Positions 51,560-60,222 of a stretch of DNA of 64,000 nucleotides are shown one piece after another. The notes beneath the pieces are model-generated. The model worked only from the letters and a program-made list of their open reading frames with translations, did no database searches and had not been told where the DNA came from. Position 1 is the stretch's first letter, and every line of letters starts with the position of its first letter. The stretch is from Halpernia sp048269545 (GTDB taxonomy: Bacteria; Bacteroidota; Bacteroidia; Flavobacteriales; Weeksellaceae), in assembly GCF_048269545.1 (NCBI RefSeq), contig NZ_JBLXIJ010000003.1, forward strand, positions 62,001-126,000, in the 5' to 3' direction. Made by a program: the position numbers and the translations under genes.

Positions 51560-51841
51560 TTATTCAGCTAAAATAATTCCTTTATTGTGATTAAATTCTA
51601 TCACGCCACTTTTTACTACAAAAGAATAAACACTGTCATTTTCTTTTTCTTTCTTAAAATATTTAGAATATTCCTCAGAAATTGCAGAAGTATAAAGTTT
51701 TACTTTTCCGCTTACCAAAGAAGAAACAATAGCGACGTGATTATTCATAATCTGAAAATCCCCATTTTTTCCTGGAAGTAAAACAGAATTAACTTCGCCT
51801 TCAAAAACCACAAACTCGGGTGTTAATATTTTTATATTCAT
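51560..51841 (-). CDS. atpC: ATP synthase F1 epsilon subunit, short form
   Basis: Rotor subunit of the F1 ATP synthase. The 93-residue protein has the N-terminal beta-sandwich (MNIKILTPEFVVFEGEVNSVLLPGKNGDFQIMNNHVAIVSSL) but ends after it, lacking the C-terminal two-helix inhibitory domain found in many bacteria; this short length is usual in Bacteroidetes. It should still contact gamma and the c-ring. It lies 78 bp downstream of atpD, with facing heptamer tracts in the gap, and shares its promoter. Confidence 0.93.
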   Translation of the reverse strand: MNIKILTPEFVVFEGEVNSVLLPGKNGDFQIMNNHVAIVSSLVSGKVKLYTSAISEEYSKYFKKEKENDSVYSFVVKSGVIEFNHNKGIILAE

Positions 51842-51849
51842 ACTTTTTT

Positions 51850-51919
51850 AGATTAAGAGATTTGAGATTTGAGACTGAAAAAAATCTCACATCTCATGTC
51901 TAAAAATTTCATGTCTAAT
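51850..51919. repeat. facing heptamer tracts between atpC and atpD
   Basis: Left: AGATTAA, GAGATTT twice, GAGACTG (51850-51877). Right: AAATCTC, ACATCTC, ATGTCTA, an 8-bp unit, ATGTCTA (51882-51917). The right units are inverse to the left. The tracts form an imperfect hairpin inside an operon. Confidence 0.6.
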
Positions 51920-53428
51920 TTATGCGTTTTCTGCTAATAATTTTTCACCAGCTTCAATAGCTTCTTCGATGGTTCCTTTCAAGTTAAAAGCAGATTCTGG
52001 TAAATGATCTAACTCACCATCCATTATCATGTTAAATCCTTTAATGGTATCTTTAATATCCACTAAAGAACCTTTCAAACCTGTAAATTGTTCAGCAACG
52101 TGGAAAGGTTGAGATAAAAATCTTTGTACTTTTCTCGCTCTATAAACTACTAATTTATCTTCTTCAGAAAGCTCTTCCATACCAAGAATTGCAATAATAT
52201 CTTGTAATGCTTTGTAACGTTGTAAAATTTCTTTTACATCTTGCGCACATTTGTAATGTTCTTCACCAATAATTTCCGGTGCTAAAATTCTAGAAGTTGA
52301 AGCCAAAGGATCAACGGCTGGATAAATTCCTAAAGAAGCAATTTTACGATCTAAAACAGTAGTTGCATCTAAGTGGGCAAAAGTTGTTGCCGGTGCAGGA
52401 TCCGTTAAATCATCCGCAGGAACGTAAACCGCTTGTACAGAAGTAATGGAACCATTTTTTGTAGAAGTAATTCGCTCTTGCATCGCACCCATTTCTGAGG
52501 CTAAAGTTGGTTGATAACCAACCGCAGAAGGCATTCTTCCTAAAAGTGCAGAAACTTCTGAACCTGCTTGTGTAAATCTAAAAATATTATCTACGAAAAA
52601 TAAAATATCTCTTCCTTGTCCAGATTCTCCTCCGTCACGGTAATATTCAGCTAAAGTTAAACCAGAAAGTGCGACTCTTGCTCTTGCTCCAGGAGGTTCA
52701 TTCATTTGTCCGAAAACGAAAGCAGCTTTGGATTCTTTCATTACTTCAAGATCTATTTTGGATAAATCCCATCCGCCATTTTCCATAGAATGCATGAATT
52801 CATCGCCATATTTTATAATGCCTGATTCCAACATCTCTCTCAAAAGGTCATTTCCTTCTCTCGTTCTCTCACCAACTCCAGCAAAAACTGAAAGTCCACC
52901 GTGTCCTTTCGCGATATTATTAATTAATTCTTGAATTAAAACTGTTTTACCAACTCCTGCTCCACCAAACAAACCAATTTTTCCACCTTTTGAATAAGGT
53001 TCTACTAAATCAATTACTTTAATTCCTGTGTAAAGAATTTCTGCTGAAGTAGAAAGTTGATCAAATTTTGGAGCGTCTCTGTGAATTGGCAAACCGCCTT
53101 CTTTAGAAACTTGTGGCAATCCATCAATATTATCTCCAACTACATTAAATAATCTTCCGTTAATTCCTTCACCAATCGGCATTGTAATTTGCTGACCTTG
53201 ACTTACAACATCGTAACCTCTTTGAAGCCCGTCTGTTGCGTCCATCGCGATACATCTTACAGTATCTTCACCGATGTGTTGTTCAACTTCTAGAATTACT
53301 TTTTCACCATTTTTTTTGGTGATTTCCAATGCGTCATAAATTTTTGGAAGTTCTTGCGCGTCTGCAAAAACAACATCCAGAACTGGACCGATAATTTGCG
53401 AAATTTTACCTACTATTTGGTTTGCCAT
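51920..53428 (-). CDS. atpD: ATP synthase F1 beta subunit
   Basis: Catalytic subunit of the F1 ATP synthase, 502 residues. It shows MANQIVGKISQIIGPVLDVVF at the start, GLFGGAGVGKTVLIQELI (P-loop), VFAGVGERTREGNDL, ALSGLTLAEYYRDG and FVDNIFRFTQAGSEVSALLGRMPSAVGYQPTLASEMG. The open frame extends upstream to 53470, but MANQIVGK at 53428 is the family start, with a promoter box immediately before it. The remaining ATP synthase genes are not in the window, the usual split arrangement in this phylum. Confidence 0.96.
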   Translation of the reverse strand: MANQIVGKISQIIGPVLDVVFADAQELPKIYDALEITKKNGEKVILEVEQHIGEDTVRCIAMDATDGLQRGYDVVSQGQQITMPIGEGINGRLFNVVGDNIDGLPQVSKEGGLPIHRDAPKFDQLSTSAEILYTGIKVIDLVEPYSKGGKIGLFGGAGVGKTVLIQELINNIAKGHGGLSVFAGVGERTREGNDLLREMLESGIIKYGDEFMHSMENGGWDLSKIDLEVMKESKAAFVFGQMNEPPGARARVALSGLTLAEYYRDGGESGQGRDILFFVDNIFRFTQAGSEVSALLGRMPSAVGYQPTLASEMGAMQERITSTKNGSITSVQAVYVPADDLTDPAPATTFAHLDATTVLDRKIASLGIYPAVDPLASTSRILAPEIIGEEHYKCAQDVKEILQRYKALQDIIAILGMEELSEEDKLVVYRARKVQRFLSQPFHVAEQFTGLKGSLVDIKDTIKGFNMIMDGELDHLPESAFNLKGTIEEAIEAGEKLLAENA

Positions 53429-53448
53429 TGCTAATTTTTTTCTTGGTG

Positions 53449-53456
53449 CAAATATA
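53449..53456 (-). promoter_or_regulatory. -7 box of the atpDC promoter
   Basis: TATATTTG on the minus strand, 20 bp before the atpD ATG, preceded 19 bp further by TTG. This matches the TTTG-N19-TAnnTTTG pattern of Bacteroidetes promoters. It overlaps the region upstream of divergent ribF. Confidence 0.6.
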
Positions 53457-53528
53457 AGGAATTGTTCCAAATCTGCAATTGGTTTGAAAGAAGATTTTTA
53501 TCATCTTTGCATACCGAAAAAAACCTAC

Positions 53529-54449
53529 TTGGAAACCTTTAAAAATATTGACTTTTATACCGCTAAAAAACCTCTTGCTCTATCTTTGGGTATGTTTGAT
53601 GGCGTTCATAAAGGTCATCAATTTATAATTTCTCATTTAAATAAAATTGCAAAAGAGGAAAGTTTAGAATCTGCACTCTTAACTTTTTGGCCACATCCAA
53701 GAACTTTTTTTGATCCAGATTGCGAATTAAAATTGCTAAATACTTTAGAAGAGAAAATCAGTCTTCTTGAAAAAAATGGTATTCAGAATTTGTTTCTACA
53801 AAAATTTGATGATGATTTTAGAAATTTGACAGGCGAAGAATTTGTACGTCAGATCTTAATTGAAAAATTAAATGTGAAATATTTGATTATTGGTTACGAT
53901 CACACTTTTGGCAAAGATAAATCCGGAGATTTTAATTTATTACAAAAATTATCAGCAGAATTAGATTTTACAGTTGCGCAACTTCCCGCGGTAGATTTTC
54001 ATGACAAACACATCAGTTCCACACAAATTAGAAATGCTCTTTCTAACGGAAATATTCTGAAAGCCAATGAAATGTTAGGTTACAATTATTCACTTTCAGG
54101 AAAAGTGATTGACGGTAAAAAAATCGGTAGAACAATAGGTTATCCTACCGCAAATTTAGAAGTTGATTCTCTAAAATTATTACCCAAAAACGGCGCTTAT
54201 ATTGTGGAAGTTTTTCATAAGAATAAATTCTACAAAGGCATGATGAGCATCGGTACAAACCCAACAGTTGAGGGAAAAACCAAAACAGTAGAAGTCTATA
54301 TTTTAGATTTTGACAAAGATATTTACGGTGAAACTTTAACCCTAAATTTCAGAGATTTTTTACACGAAGAAATAAAATTTGAAAATCTAGAAAAATTAAT
54401 TGAAAGATTAGATGAAGACAAGATTTTGACGGAAAAGTTTGAGTTTTAA
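53529..54449 (+). CDS. ribF: bifunctional riboflavin kinase / FMN adenylyltransferase
   Basis: Two-step enzyme making FMN from riboflavin and then FAD. The N-terminal adenylyltransferase half has LSLGMFDGVHKGHQFII (HxGH-type), TFWPHPRTFF and YDHTFGKDKSGD. The C-terminal half has the riboflavin kinase signature GRTIGYPTANLEVDS and GMMSIGTNPTVEGKTKTVEVYILDF. The open frame reaches back to a TTG at 53484, but a TTG at 53529 gives the family-like METFKNIDF start and sits after a near-consensus -7 box near 53504-53511. Start is therefore uncertain. Confidence 0.93.
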   Translation: METFKNIDFYTAKKPLALSLGMFDGVHKGHQFIISHLNKIAKEESLESALLTFWPHPRTFFDPDCELKLLNTLEEKISLLEKNGIQNLFLQKFDDDFRNLTGEEFVRQILIEKLNVKYLIIGYDHTFGKDKSGDFNLLQKLSAELDFTVAQLPAVDFHDKHISSTQIRNALSNGNILKANEMLGYNYSLSGKVIDGKKIGRTIGYPTANLEVDSLKLLPKNGAYIVEVFHKNKFYKGMMSIGTNPTVEGKTKTVEVYILDFDKDIYGETLTLNFRDFLHEEIKFENLEKLIERLDEDKILTEKFEF

Positions 54450-57097
54450 AAATTTTTATTAATTCCTAAAACTATATTTCGTGAAATTAATCTTTGAGTA
54501 TAAAGACTTTCACTTACATTATCAATCGAATATCTTTGTATAGAACTAACATTTAGCAAGTTATTTCCTTTAATAAACACGTTCATTTTGTATTTCTTTA
54601 CCTTATAATCTAAATTTAGATCTAAAAATTGAATGGATTTTTGCGCGGTACTTCCGTACTTATAAATTTCATAATTTGACTGTAAATTTAAATTATCTTT
54701 TAACCGAAAGTAAAGATTTACAAAACCTTTTTGATCTGTATATTTATTAGAGTTAATGTCGGATTTTATATTATTGAAGGTAAAATTATAACCTAATTCA
54801 TAATTAAAAAATTTCGTCCAGCCAGATTTCATTTCAAAACCTACCTTAATATTTGAAAATTTTGTGTTAATTAATACTTGGTTATTAATGCTGTTTTGGT
54901 AGTCTGAAAGCATATAGGAACTGAGCAAACTAAACCTCGAACTGATCAATTTTATATATTGTTTCGCTTCTAAATTCGTTGAAATGTTCGTGCTATTTTT
55001 AACTAATATTTTTTGGAAGAAACTGTAATTTGGGTTTATAATTACATTACTGGAAAGATAATCTTGGTTTCTATAATAAATTGCACTAAAAGTTAGTTGA
55101 TTGGACAATTCGTTACCAACAGTATAAACGAAATTAAAATTATAACTTGGTAACAAATGAAAACCAACATCGCTTTTTTGAAAACTTCTGCTTCCCTGAT
55201 AAATGTAATTGATATTCAAATCATTGATTTCCGTTTGTGAATAACTTCGACCGGCAGAAAAAGAAAATGTTCCCGTTTTTAAATTTTCATAACTTAAATT
55301 AAAATTTGGTGTTACCACAAACTGTTGCTTTTTTTGTTTATTAAAATCCGTGGAAATCATTTGGTTTAAAAGCGTTCCGCCAATGGTCCATTTTTTAATT
55401 TTCTGTGTGTATTTTGCCTGTGCAAATAATTTATTTTGCTTAAAATTAATATTATTTTCATAATCACTTTTATCGAACAAAATTTCTGATCCGGAGGAAT
55501 CAAAAACAGAAATATCAGAGATCAGTTTATTAGTTCTAAACTCATCGCCAAACTGAATTTCTAAATTGTGATCTTCACTATATTTTTTTAAATAAGACAA
55601 TTTTGCACCACCAAAATTCATATTAGAATTGACATTTTCCAAAATACTTTGCGCATTTGGATCATTTAAAATAGACTGAAAAACATTATTTTGCTCCGTA
55701 AAATGATAAGGTCTGTTTTGCGAAATAAATTTTCCAACTGCCACAAATGCTTGCGAAGAATCTATTTTTTTGGTATAAACTACTTTGTTTTCATTAGCAA
55801 AAAGATGGTTGTTTCCAAGTTGGTTATTTGGCGTCCCGTTAAAAATAAATTGATTGATATTATCTTCCTGCAACCAGGATAATTTATTGTAAAACTGCAA
55901 ACTGGCGTCTTTTTTTATGTCTTTTAGCACTTCTATTTTCGCTACAATATTTTGCTTTTTTTGTTGCCAAATTTTGTCTTCAATATTCGTAAAAGCAATG
56001 TTATTGTAATCGTATTTATAAGTGCTGTTTACAAAATTTTTATTTTCGGTTTGGTTGAAAATGGTGACGAATTTCAGTTTCCAATTATTTTTGAAATTGT
56101 TGATGTAATTAAGCGAAGCCAGTTTATCATTATTAAAATTGGTTCTGTTATCCTGAAATTGACCATTTTTTTGGTGTAGGTTTAAAATTGAGAGCGTATT
56201 TATGTCACTTCCAATATTTTCTACATCTTTGTCGGAAGACGGATTAATAAGATAATCTACACCTTTCATCTCATCTAAACCTAAATTATTGGCATTTAGT
56301 AGAAGATAAATTTTCTTTTTTTTAGAAAAATTCATCAGGTTAAATTTTCCTTGCCTGCGGTCTTCCTTATAACTTGTGGAAGCCAGCAAGACACTCCCAA
56401 ACCATTGGTCTTTGGCATCATCTTTCAAGGTGAGATTTAACGCAATGCTTTCTGAATTTTCTACGCCTTTTAGTAATTTATTTTTAGAATAATGCTTTAA
56501 AACCTGAATCGATTTTAAAGGTTGCGACGGCATATTTTGGGTCAAGGTTTGGTAGCCGCGCTCAAAAAGATCATCATTTTCTACCAGAACGTTATCGACT
56601 TCTTTGTCCCCATATTTTATTTTTCCGTCTGCATCTATCTTTATACCTGGCAATTTTTTTAATAATTCTTCTACATTTTGCTCTGTGCCGTTTGAGAAAC
56701 TTTTTACAGAATATTCTATGGTATCTTTCTTTACACGAATTGGAATTTTTCGTGTGATGACGACTTCTTTGATCTCTGTTTCTTTTAATTGAACAAGCAT
56801 AATTTTACCTAAATCAATAGGTATATTTATTTTGATGGTTGAAACATCTAAAATGTTAGGATGAAAATTTTGTGCGGTAATTTTTAATTTAAAATTACCC
56901 GTCTTTAGGCTATTTATAACAAAACTTCCGTCTTTATTGCTAAAAACGAAAGTGATAATATTATTTTGCGTATCCATTAAAATAACGTTCGCACTTGATA
57001 TAGGTTTTTGAGTATCTGAAAATAGAGTACCGCTTATTTTAGTCTGTCCGCAAATCTTAAGACAAATGAATAGAAAAAGTAATAACATTTTCTTCAT
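54446..57097 (-). CDS. outer-membrane TonB-dependent receptor-like protein with CarboxypepD-type domain
   Basis: The 883-residue protein has a signal peptide (about 1-17, ICGQ), a CarboxypepD regulatory-like domain (about 20-108, SGTLFSDTQKPISSANVILMD), a plug-like domain (about 115-220, VVITRKIPIRVKKDTIEYSVKSFSNG and NVEELLKKLPGIKIDADGKI) and a long barrel ending KNF. It looks like the SusC-related outer-membrane beta-barrel group used for uptake or secretion of unknown substrates. It begins directly after the GLPGLI gene (no gap) and shares its operon with a small exported protein upstream. Confidence 0.88.
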   Translation of the reverse strand: MKKMLLLFLFICLKICGQTKISGTLFSDTQKPISSANVILMDTQNNIITFVFSNKDGSFVINSLKTGNFKLKITAQNFHPNILDVSTIKINIPIDLGKIMLVQLKETEIKEVVITRKIPIRVKKDTIEYSVKSFSNGTEQNVEELLKKLPGIKIDADGKIKYGDKEVDNVLVENDDLFERGYQTLTQNMPSQPLKSIQVLKHYSKNKLLKGVENSESIALNLTLKDDAKDQWFGSVLLASTSYKEDRRQGKFNLMNFSKKKKIYLLLNANNLGLDEMKGVDYLINPSSDKDVENIGSDINTLSILNLHQKNGQFQDNRTNFNNDKLASLNYINNFKNNWKLKFVTIFNQTENKNFVNSTYKYDYNNIAFTNIEDKIWQQKKQNIVAKIEVLKDIKKDASLQFYNKLSWLQEDNINQFIFNGTPNNQLGNNHLFANENKVVYTKKIDSSQAFVAVGKFISQNRPYHFTEQNNVFQSILNDPNAQSILENVNSNMNFGGAKLSYLKKYSEDHNLEIQFGDEFRTNKLISDISVFDSSGSEILFDKSDYENNINFKQNKLFAQAKYTQKIKKWTIGGTLLNQMISTDFNKQKKQQFVVTPNFNLSYENLKTGTFSFSAGRSYSQTEINDLNINYIYQGSRSFQKSDVGFHLLPSYNFNFVYTVGNELSNQLTFSAIYYRNQDYLSSNVIINPNYSFFQKILVKNSTNISTNLEAKQYIKLISSRFSLLSSYMLSDYQNSINNQVLINTKFSNIKVGFEMKSGWTKFFNYELGYNFTFNNIKSDINSNKYTDQKGFVNLYFRLKDNLNLQSNYEIYKYGSTAQKSIQFLDLNLDYKVKKYKMNVFIKGNNLLNVSSIQRYSIDNVSESLYTQRLISRNIVLGINKNF

Positions 57098-57874
57098 CTA
57101 CAATTTTTCTGGAAAAATTTCCCATTCAAACACTATTTCTTTCAGATCACCTCTTAAAATTTGGTTCGGCTCATTTACCGTTCCTGCTGGCATATTTGCC
57201 AAGTTTCGTCTGTTAATACCTCTAAGGAAATCATTCTGTATTTTAATGTAAGTTTTTAATGCAATTGGTTCTATACGCATTTTACTTGTAAATGAAACTA
57301 ATTTCTCTGGTATTTCTAAATTATAATTTTGCAGGATTTTTCTTGCGTAATAATTATACATGTTTTTGCTATCAATTGCTTCCAAAATTAAACCTGGTAA
57401 CCCAGAAAGTTTCCACGGACCAAGTTTGGATGGGATTTCTGTCGTATACCAAACGATATAGGTTCTGCCTCTAAAAGCACCTTGTGCTCTATTGCAGTTG
57501 TAGTTTAAAATTTTTTTTTCGCCATCTAATAATTTCCAATTTATTGGCGGAATATCATCTTTAAAAAATTCTAGTTTAGGCAATACACGCCATCCGGATT
57601 CTAAGACATCTGTTGTATTCTTATATTGAATTACATAATTTAATTTTTGAAGATCAAAATTATTGAAAACTTCATCTATACCAAGAGGTTCGTTACTTTT
57701 ACCATATTGAAAATATAAATTTTGATTTTCTGATAAAATTAAAAACTCATTAAAACTGTCATTTCCTACTTTCTCGTCTTGAATCATAGTGTATTCAACT
57801 GTAAAATTCTTTATATCCTGCGAGGAACATAAAAAAAAAGAAAAAAGAAAAAAGAAAATATATTTATTGTTCAT
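57098..57874 (-). CDS. GLPGLI family protein
   Basis: Secreted or lipid-linked protein of 258 residues with a signal peptide (about 1-18, SFFLCSS) and the diagnostic segment GPWKLSGLPGLILEAI near residue 150, from which the family takes its name. Family members are common next to TonB-dependent receptor-like genes in Bacteroidetes, as here, and are of unknown function. It directly precedes the barrel gene (stop and start adjacent). Neighbouring small exported protein suggests a three-gene unit. Confidence 0.9.
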   Translation of the reverse strand: MNNKYIFFFLFSFFLCSSQDIKNFTVEYTMIQDEKVGNDSFNEFLILSENQNLYFQYGKSNEPLGIDEVFNNFDLQKLNYVIQYKNTTDVLESGWRVLPKLEFFKDDIPPINWKLLDGEKKILNYNCNRAQGAFRGRTYIVWYTTEIPSKLGPWKLSGLPGLILEAIDSKNMYNYYARKILQNYNLEIPEKLVSFTSKMRIEPIALKTYIKIQNDFLRGINRRNLANMPAGTVNEPNQILRGDLKEIVFEWEIFPEKL

Positions 57875-57925
57875 TATTTTTAACTAAGTTAAAATGGGGC
57901 TTAAAATTTAGCCCCATATTAGCAT

Positions 57926-58204
57926 TTATGGGGGAGTTAGACCTTTAATTACCATTCTTTTCATAACATATACTACACCATCAAGTGCGTTGTCACATTG
58001 AGAACCCGATCCAGATGTTGTATAAGTACGATTATCAATTAATGTTCCTGCTTCATCGTAAGTTTTAACATTTGTGCTAATAGTACAATTTACAACTTTC
58101 AATACATCCTTTTTCAAAAGATGTTCTGCATTTCCATCATTCTTTGCAAAAGCGAATCCTGAAACTCCAACTGATAAAATCAGTCCTAAAATAATTCTTT
58201 TCAT
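57926..58204 (-). CDS. small exported protein with two cysteines
   Basis: I do not recognise this family. It is a 92-residue precursor with a clear signal peptide (MKRIILGLILSVGVSGFAFA) leaving about 72 residues: an acidic head, Cys40 in VVNCTISTN, a Ser/Thr/Gly-rich middle and Cys70 in SGSQCDNALDG, so a single disulfide is possible. A longer frame from 58267 exists but the signal peptide start at 58204 is preferred. It leads the GLPGLI-barrel operon (51-bp gap), so it may be a substrate, ligand or chaperone of those proteins. Confidence 0.6.
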   Translation of the reverse strand: MKRIILGLILSVGVSGFAFAKNDGNAEHLLKKDVLKVVNCTISTNVKTYDEAGTLIDNRTYTTSGSGSQCDNALDGVVYVMKRMVIKGLTPP

Positions 58205-58408
58205 TTTAATAAAATTTAAGGTTAAAAAATAAAATTTTGTTGCTAATAATTGTACACTTACTTTCAACCTTGTAAAGAAAAAAAAAAAAAACAGATATAA
58301 AAATAAGAAACTCTATTTTTTCTAAAAATTTATAAGTATTTTATAAGGAAATTTAAAATTATTTAAAGATTTTAAACGTTAAGTGCGATTTCAATTTTTT
58401 TAGAATAA

Positions 58409-58759
58409 TTACTTCAAAACCTCATCTTTCATTTTCTTGGTTAAATATTTAAATACCAAATCGTAAGATTCATCGATTAATTCTTTTATTAAATCTGCTT
58501 TTAAACCTTCACAAACAACCGAATTCCAATGGGTTTTATTCATGTGAAAAGCGCCTTCTATTTGGTGATATTTTGCGCGAAGTTCAATATTTTTCTCGGG
58601 CATATTTTTTAATGAAAATTTTAAAGGTTGGGATTCCAAAGACATTAACAGAAATATTTTTCCGCTCACTTTAAAAACTAAAGTTTCGTTGTCAAATGGA
58701 AAAGATTCCGTCACGCCTTTCTTTTTTAAACAATATTCTTGAATTTCTTCGGGTTGCAC
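58409..58759 (-). CDS. MmcQ/YjbR family DNA-binding protein
   Basis: MmcQ/YjbR protein of 116 residues: GVTESFPFDNETLVFKVSGKIFLLM, EKNIELRAKYHQIEGAFHMNKTHWNSV and a C-terminal helix. The fold resembles double-stranded DNA-binding domains, but the role is unknown. The longer frame begins at 58822 and its first 21 residues are encoded by a heptamer tract, so they are probably not native; a GTG at 58759 gives the family-like start MQPEEIQEYC. Confidence 0.85.
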   Translation of the reverse strand: MQPEEIQEYCLKKKGVTESFPFDNETLVFKVSGKIFLLMSLESQPLKFSLKNMPEKNIELRAKYHQIEGAFHMNKTHWNSVVCEGLKADLIKELIDESYDLVFKYLTKKMKDEVLK

Positions 58760-58765
58760 TTTTTG

Positions 58766-58800
58766 AATAAGTAATGAATAATTTGTAATAAGTAATGTTA
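58766..58800. repeat. heptamer tract upstream of the MmcQ-like gene
   Basis: Five 7-bp units: AATAAGT, AATGAAT, AATTTGT, AATAAGT, AATGTTA. No facing partner is seen. Read through on the minus strand they add a false N-terminus to the gene. Confidence 0.65.
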
Positions 58801-58819
58801 TCAAATTTAAAAAATTAAT

Positions 58820-58852
58820 CAAAAAAACCAGTAATTATACTGGCTTTTTATT
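58820..58852 (-). terminator. terminator after glutathione peroxidase gene
   Basis: CCAGTA (58829-58834) and TACTGG (58839-58844) form a short stem extended by A/T pairs with a T run on the minus strand. Confidence 0.6.
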
Positions 58853-58869
58853 TTGATAATGGGAAGTGT

Positions 58870-59451
58870 TTACTGAAAATATTTTATAATACTTTCACTT
58901 GTCGGTTTCGTAGTACTGATAAAACTGTCAATTAAATGTCCATTTTCATCAACTAAGAATTTGGTGAAATTCCACAAAATTGTTGTGTTTTTTACGCCAT
59001 TTAAATTTTTGTCAGTCAAATATTTAAAAATTGGTGCAATGTCGTCACCTTTTACTGAAACTTTCGAAGCCATGGGAAAAGTTACACCATAATTTCTGGT
59101 GCAAAACGTACTGATTTCTTTATTACTTCCAGGTTCTTGTCCGCCAAAATTATTAGCAGGAAAACCAATCACCACAACTTTGTCTTTATACTGCTCTGCT
59201 ACTTTTTCTAAATCTGCGTATTGCGGCGTAAATCCACATTCTGAAGCGGTGTTTACAATTAAAATTTTCTTGCCTTTAAAATCAGCAAAATTGATTGTTT
59301 TGCCTTCTTCCAATCCCGGAACTTTGAAGTCGTAAATTGATTCTGCTTTTGCCATACTTTCAGATTTAGCGTTACTTTTTTCCTTTTTTTGTCCGGTGCA
59401 ACTTTGCAAAAATGCAACTGCACTCAAAACAAGAATGAATATTTTTTTCAT
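58870..59451 (-). CDS. glutathione peroxidase-family lipoprotein
   Basis: Thiol peroxidase of 193 residues on a lipoprotein signal (lipobox QSC near residue 18). The catalytic residues occur as in cysteine-type GPx: NTASECGFTPQY (Cys), GFPANNFGGQEPG (Gln) and WNFTKFLVDENG (Trp). It reduces hydroperoxides with thioredoxin-like donors, and the lipid anchor places it in the periplasm or outer membrane. It follows the gene at 59462 by 10 bp, on the same strand. Confidence 0.93.
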   Translation of the reverse strand: MKKIFILVLSAVAFLQSCTGQKKEKSNAKSESMAKAESIYDFKVPGLEEGKTINFADFKGKKILIVNTASECGFTPQYADLEKVAEQYKDKVVVIGFPANNFGGQEPGSNKEISTFCTRNYGVTFPMASKVSVKGDDIAPIFKYLTDKNLNGVKNTTILWNFTKFLVDENGHLIDSFISTTKPTSESIIKYFQ

Positions 59452-59461
59452 AATAATTTTA

Positions 59462-60127
59462 TTATTTCATTTTAAACGTATTTGGAGGAAACTCTTTATT
59501 AGTCTCTATTTTAGTGATGAGCATTACATAATCTCCATCTTTTTTGGGTGAAGAAGATTCAATTCTAAAAGGCATCAAAAGAGAACCCACTTTTCTATAA
59601 TCGGAATAACTTAAAGTTTCATCTTTTTTAATTTCCTTTAGAAGCATATAAGTTTTGACATCAAAATAATAAAGGGTTTTATTTACATTTTTTGTTAATT
59701 CTACTTTATAACAAAGATTTTCTCCAATTTTTTCTTGACCTTGAAGTTCGGCTGTAAACCCTTTACTTTCATAATCTATAAAATCATTATCAAAACTTTC
59801 TGCTTTATAATTGTCATAAACCTGTAGTTTATTGGTTGCATAATTCATTGCGTATCCTTTTTCTCCATCAAAACCTTCAATTGCGGTATCTTTTTTATGA
59901 ATAGTAATCACGGTTTTTGTGAGATTTGGACGCTGCTGATAAATTTTAATTGGATAAATATCATTAATTCCCAAAGACACTTTTCCTTGCAACATAATAG
60001 AATTCAATAACTTCCAATTTGTTAAACCACCTGATTTTTCTAAATTTTGATCAATAATTTCTTTTGCTGTTTGTGCAAAAATTAATGTGCTAAAAATAAG
60101 ACTAAATAAAATTGCTAACTTCTTCAT
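59462..60127 (-). CDS. LolA-like secreted lipoprotein-sorting family protein
   Basis: The 221-residue protein has a signal peptide (about 1-18, IFAQ) and resembles the outer-membrane lipoprotein-sorting/LolA-like group of Bacteroidetes: AKEIIDQNLEKSGGLTNW, EGFDGEKGYAMNYATN and YYFDVKTYMLLKEIKKDE. The concave sheet of LolA binds acyl chains; the actual cargo here is not known. It is cotranscribed with the glutathione peroxidase gene (10 bp gap). A -7 box lies about 50 bp upstream. Confidence 0.8.
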   Translation of the reverse strand: MKKLAILFSLIFSTLIFAQTAKEIIDQNLEKSGGLTNWKLLNSIMLQGKVSLGINDIYPIKIYQQRPNLTKTVITIHKKDTAIEGFDGEKGYAMNYATNKLQVYDNYKAESFDNDFIDYESKGFTAELQGQEKIGENLCYKVELTKNVNKTLYYFDVKTYMLLKEIKKDETLSYSDYRKVGSLLMPFRIESSSPKKDGDYVMLITKIETNKEFPPNTFKMK

Positions 60128-60176
60128 TAAATCAATAATAATTGTGAAAATAATTTTTCTAAAAATTCTGAATTGT

Positions 60177-60184
60177 CAAAGATA
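60177..60184 (-). promoter_or_regulatory. -7 box upstream of the LolA-like gene
   Basis: TATCTTTG on the minus strand, 49 bp upstream of the ATG at 60127, matches TAnnTTTG. Confidence 0.4.
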
Positions 60185-60222
60185 AGTATTTAATAAAGTA
60201 CGATGGTTGCCAAAAATCAGTT

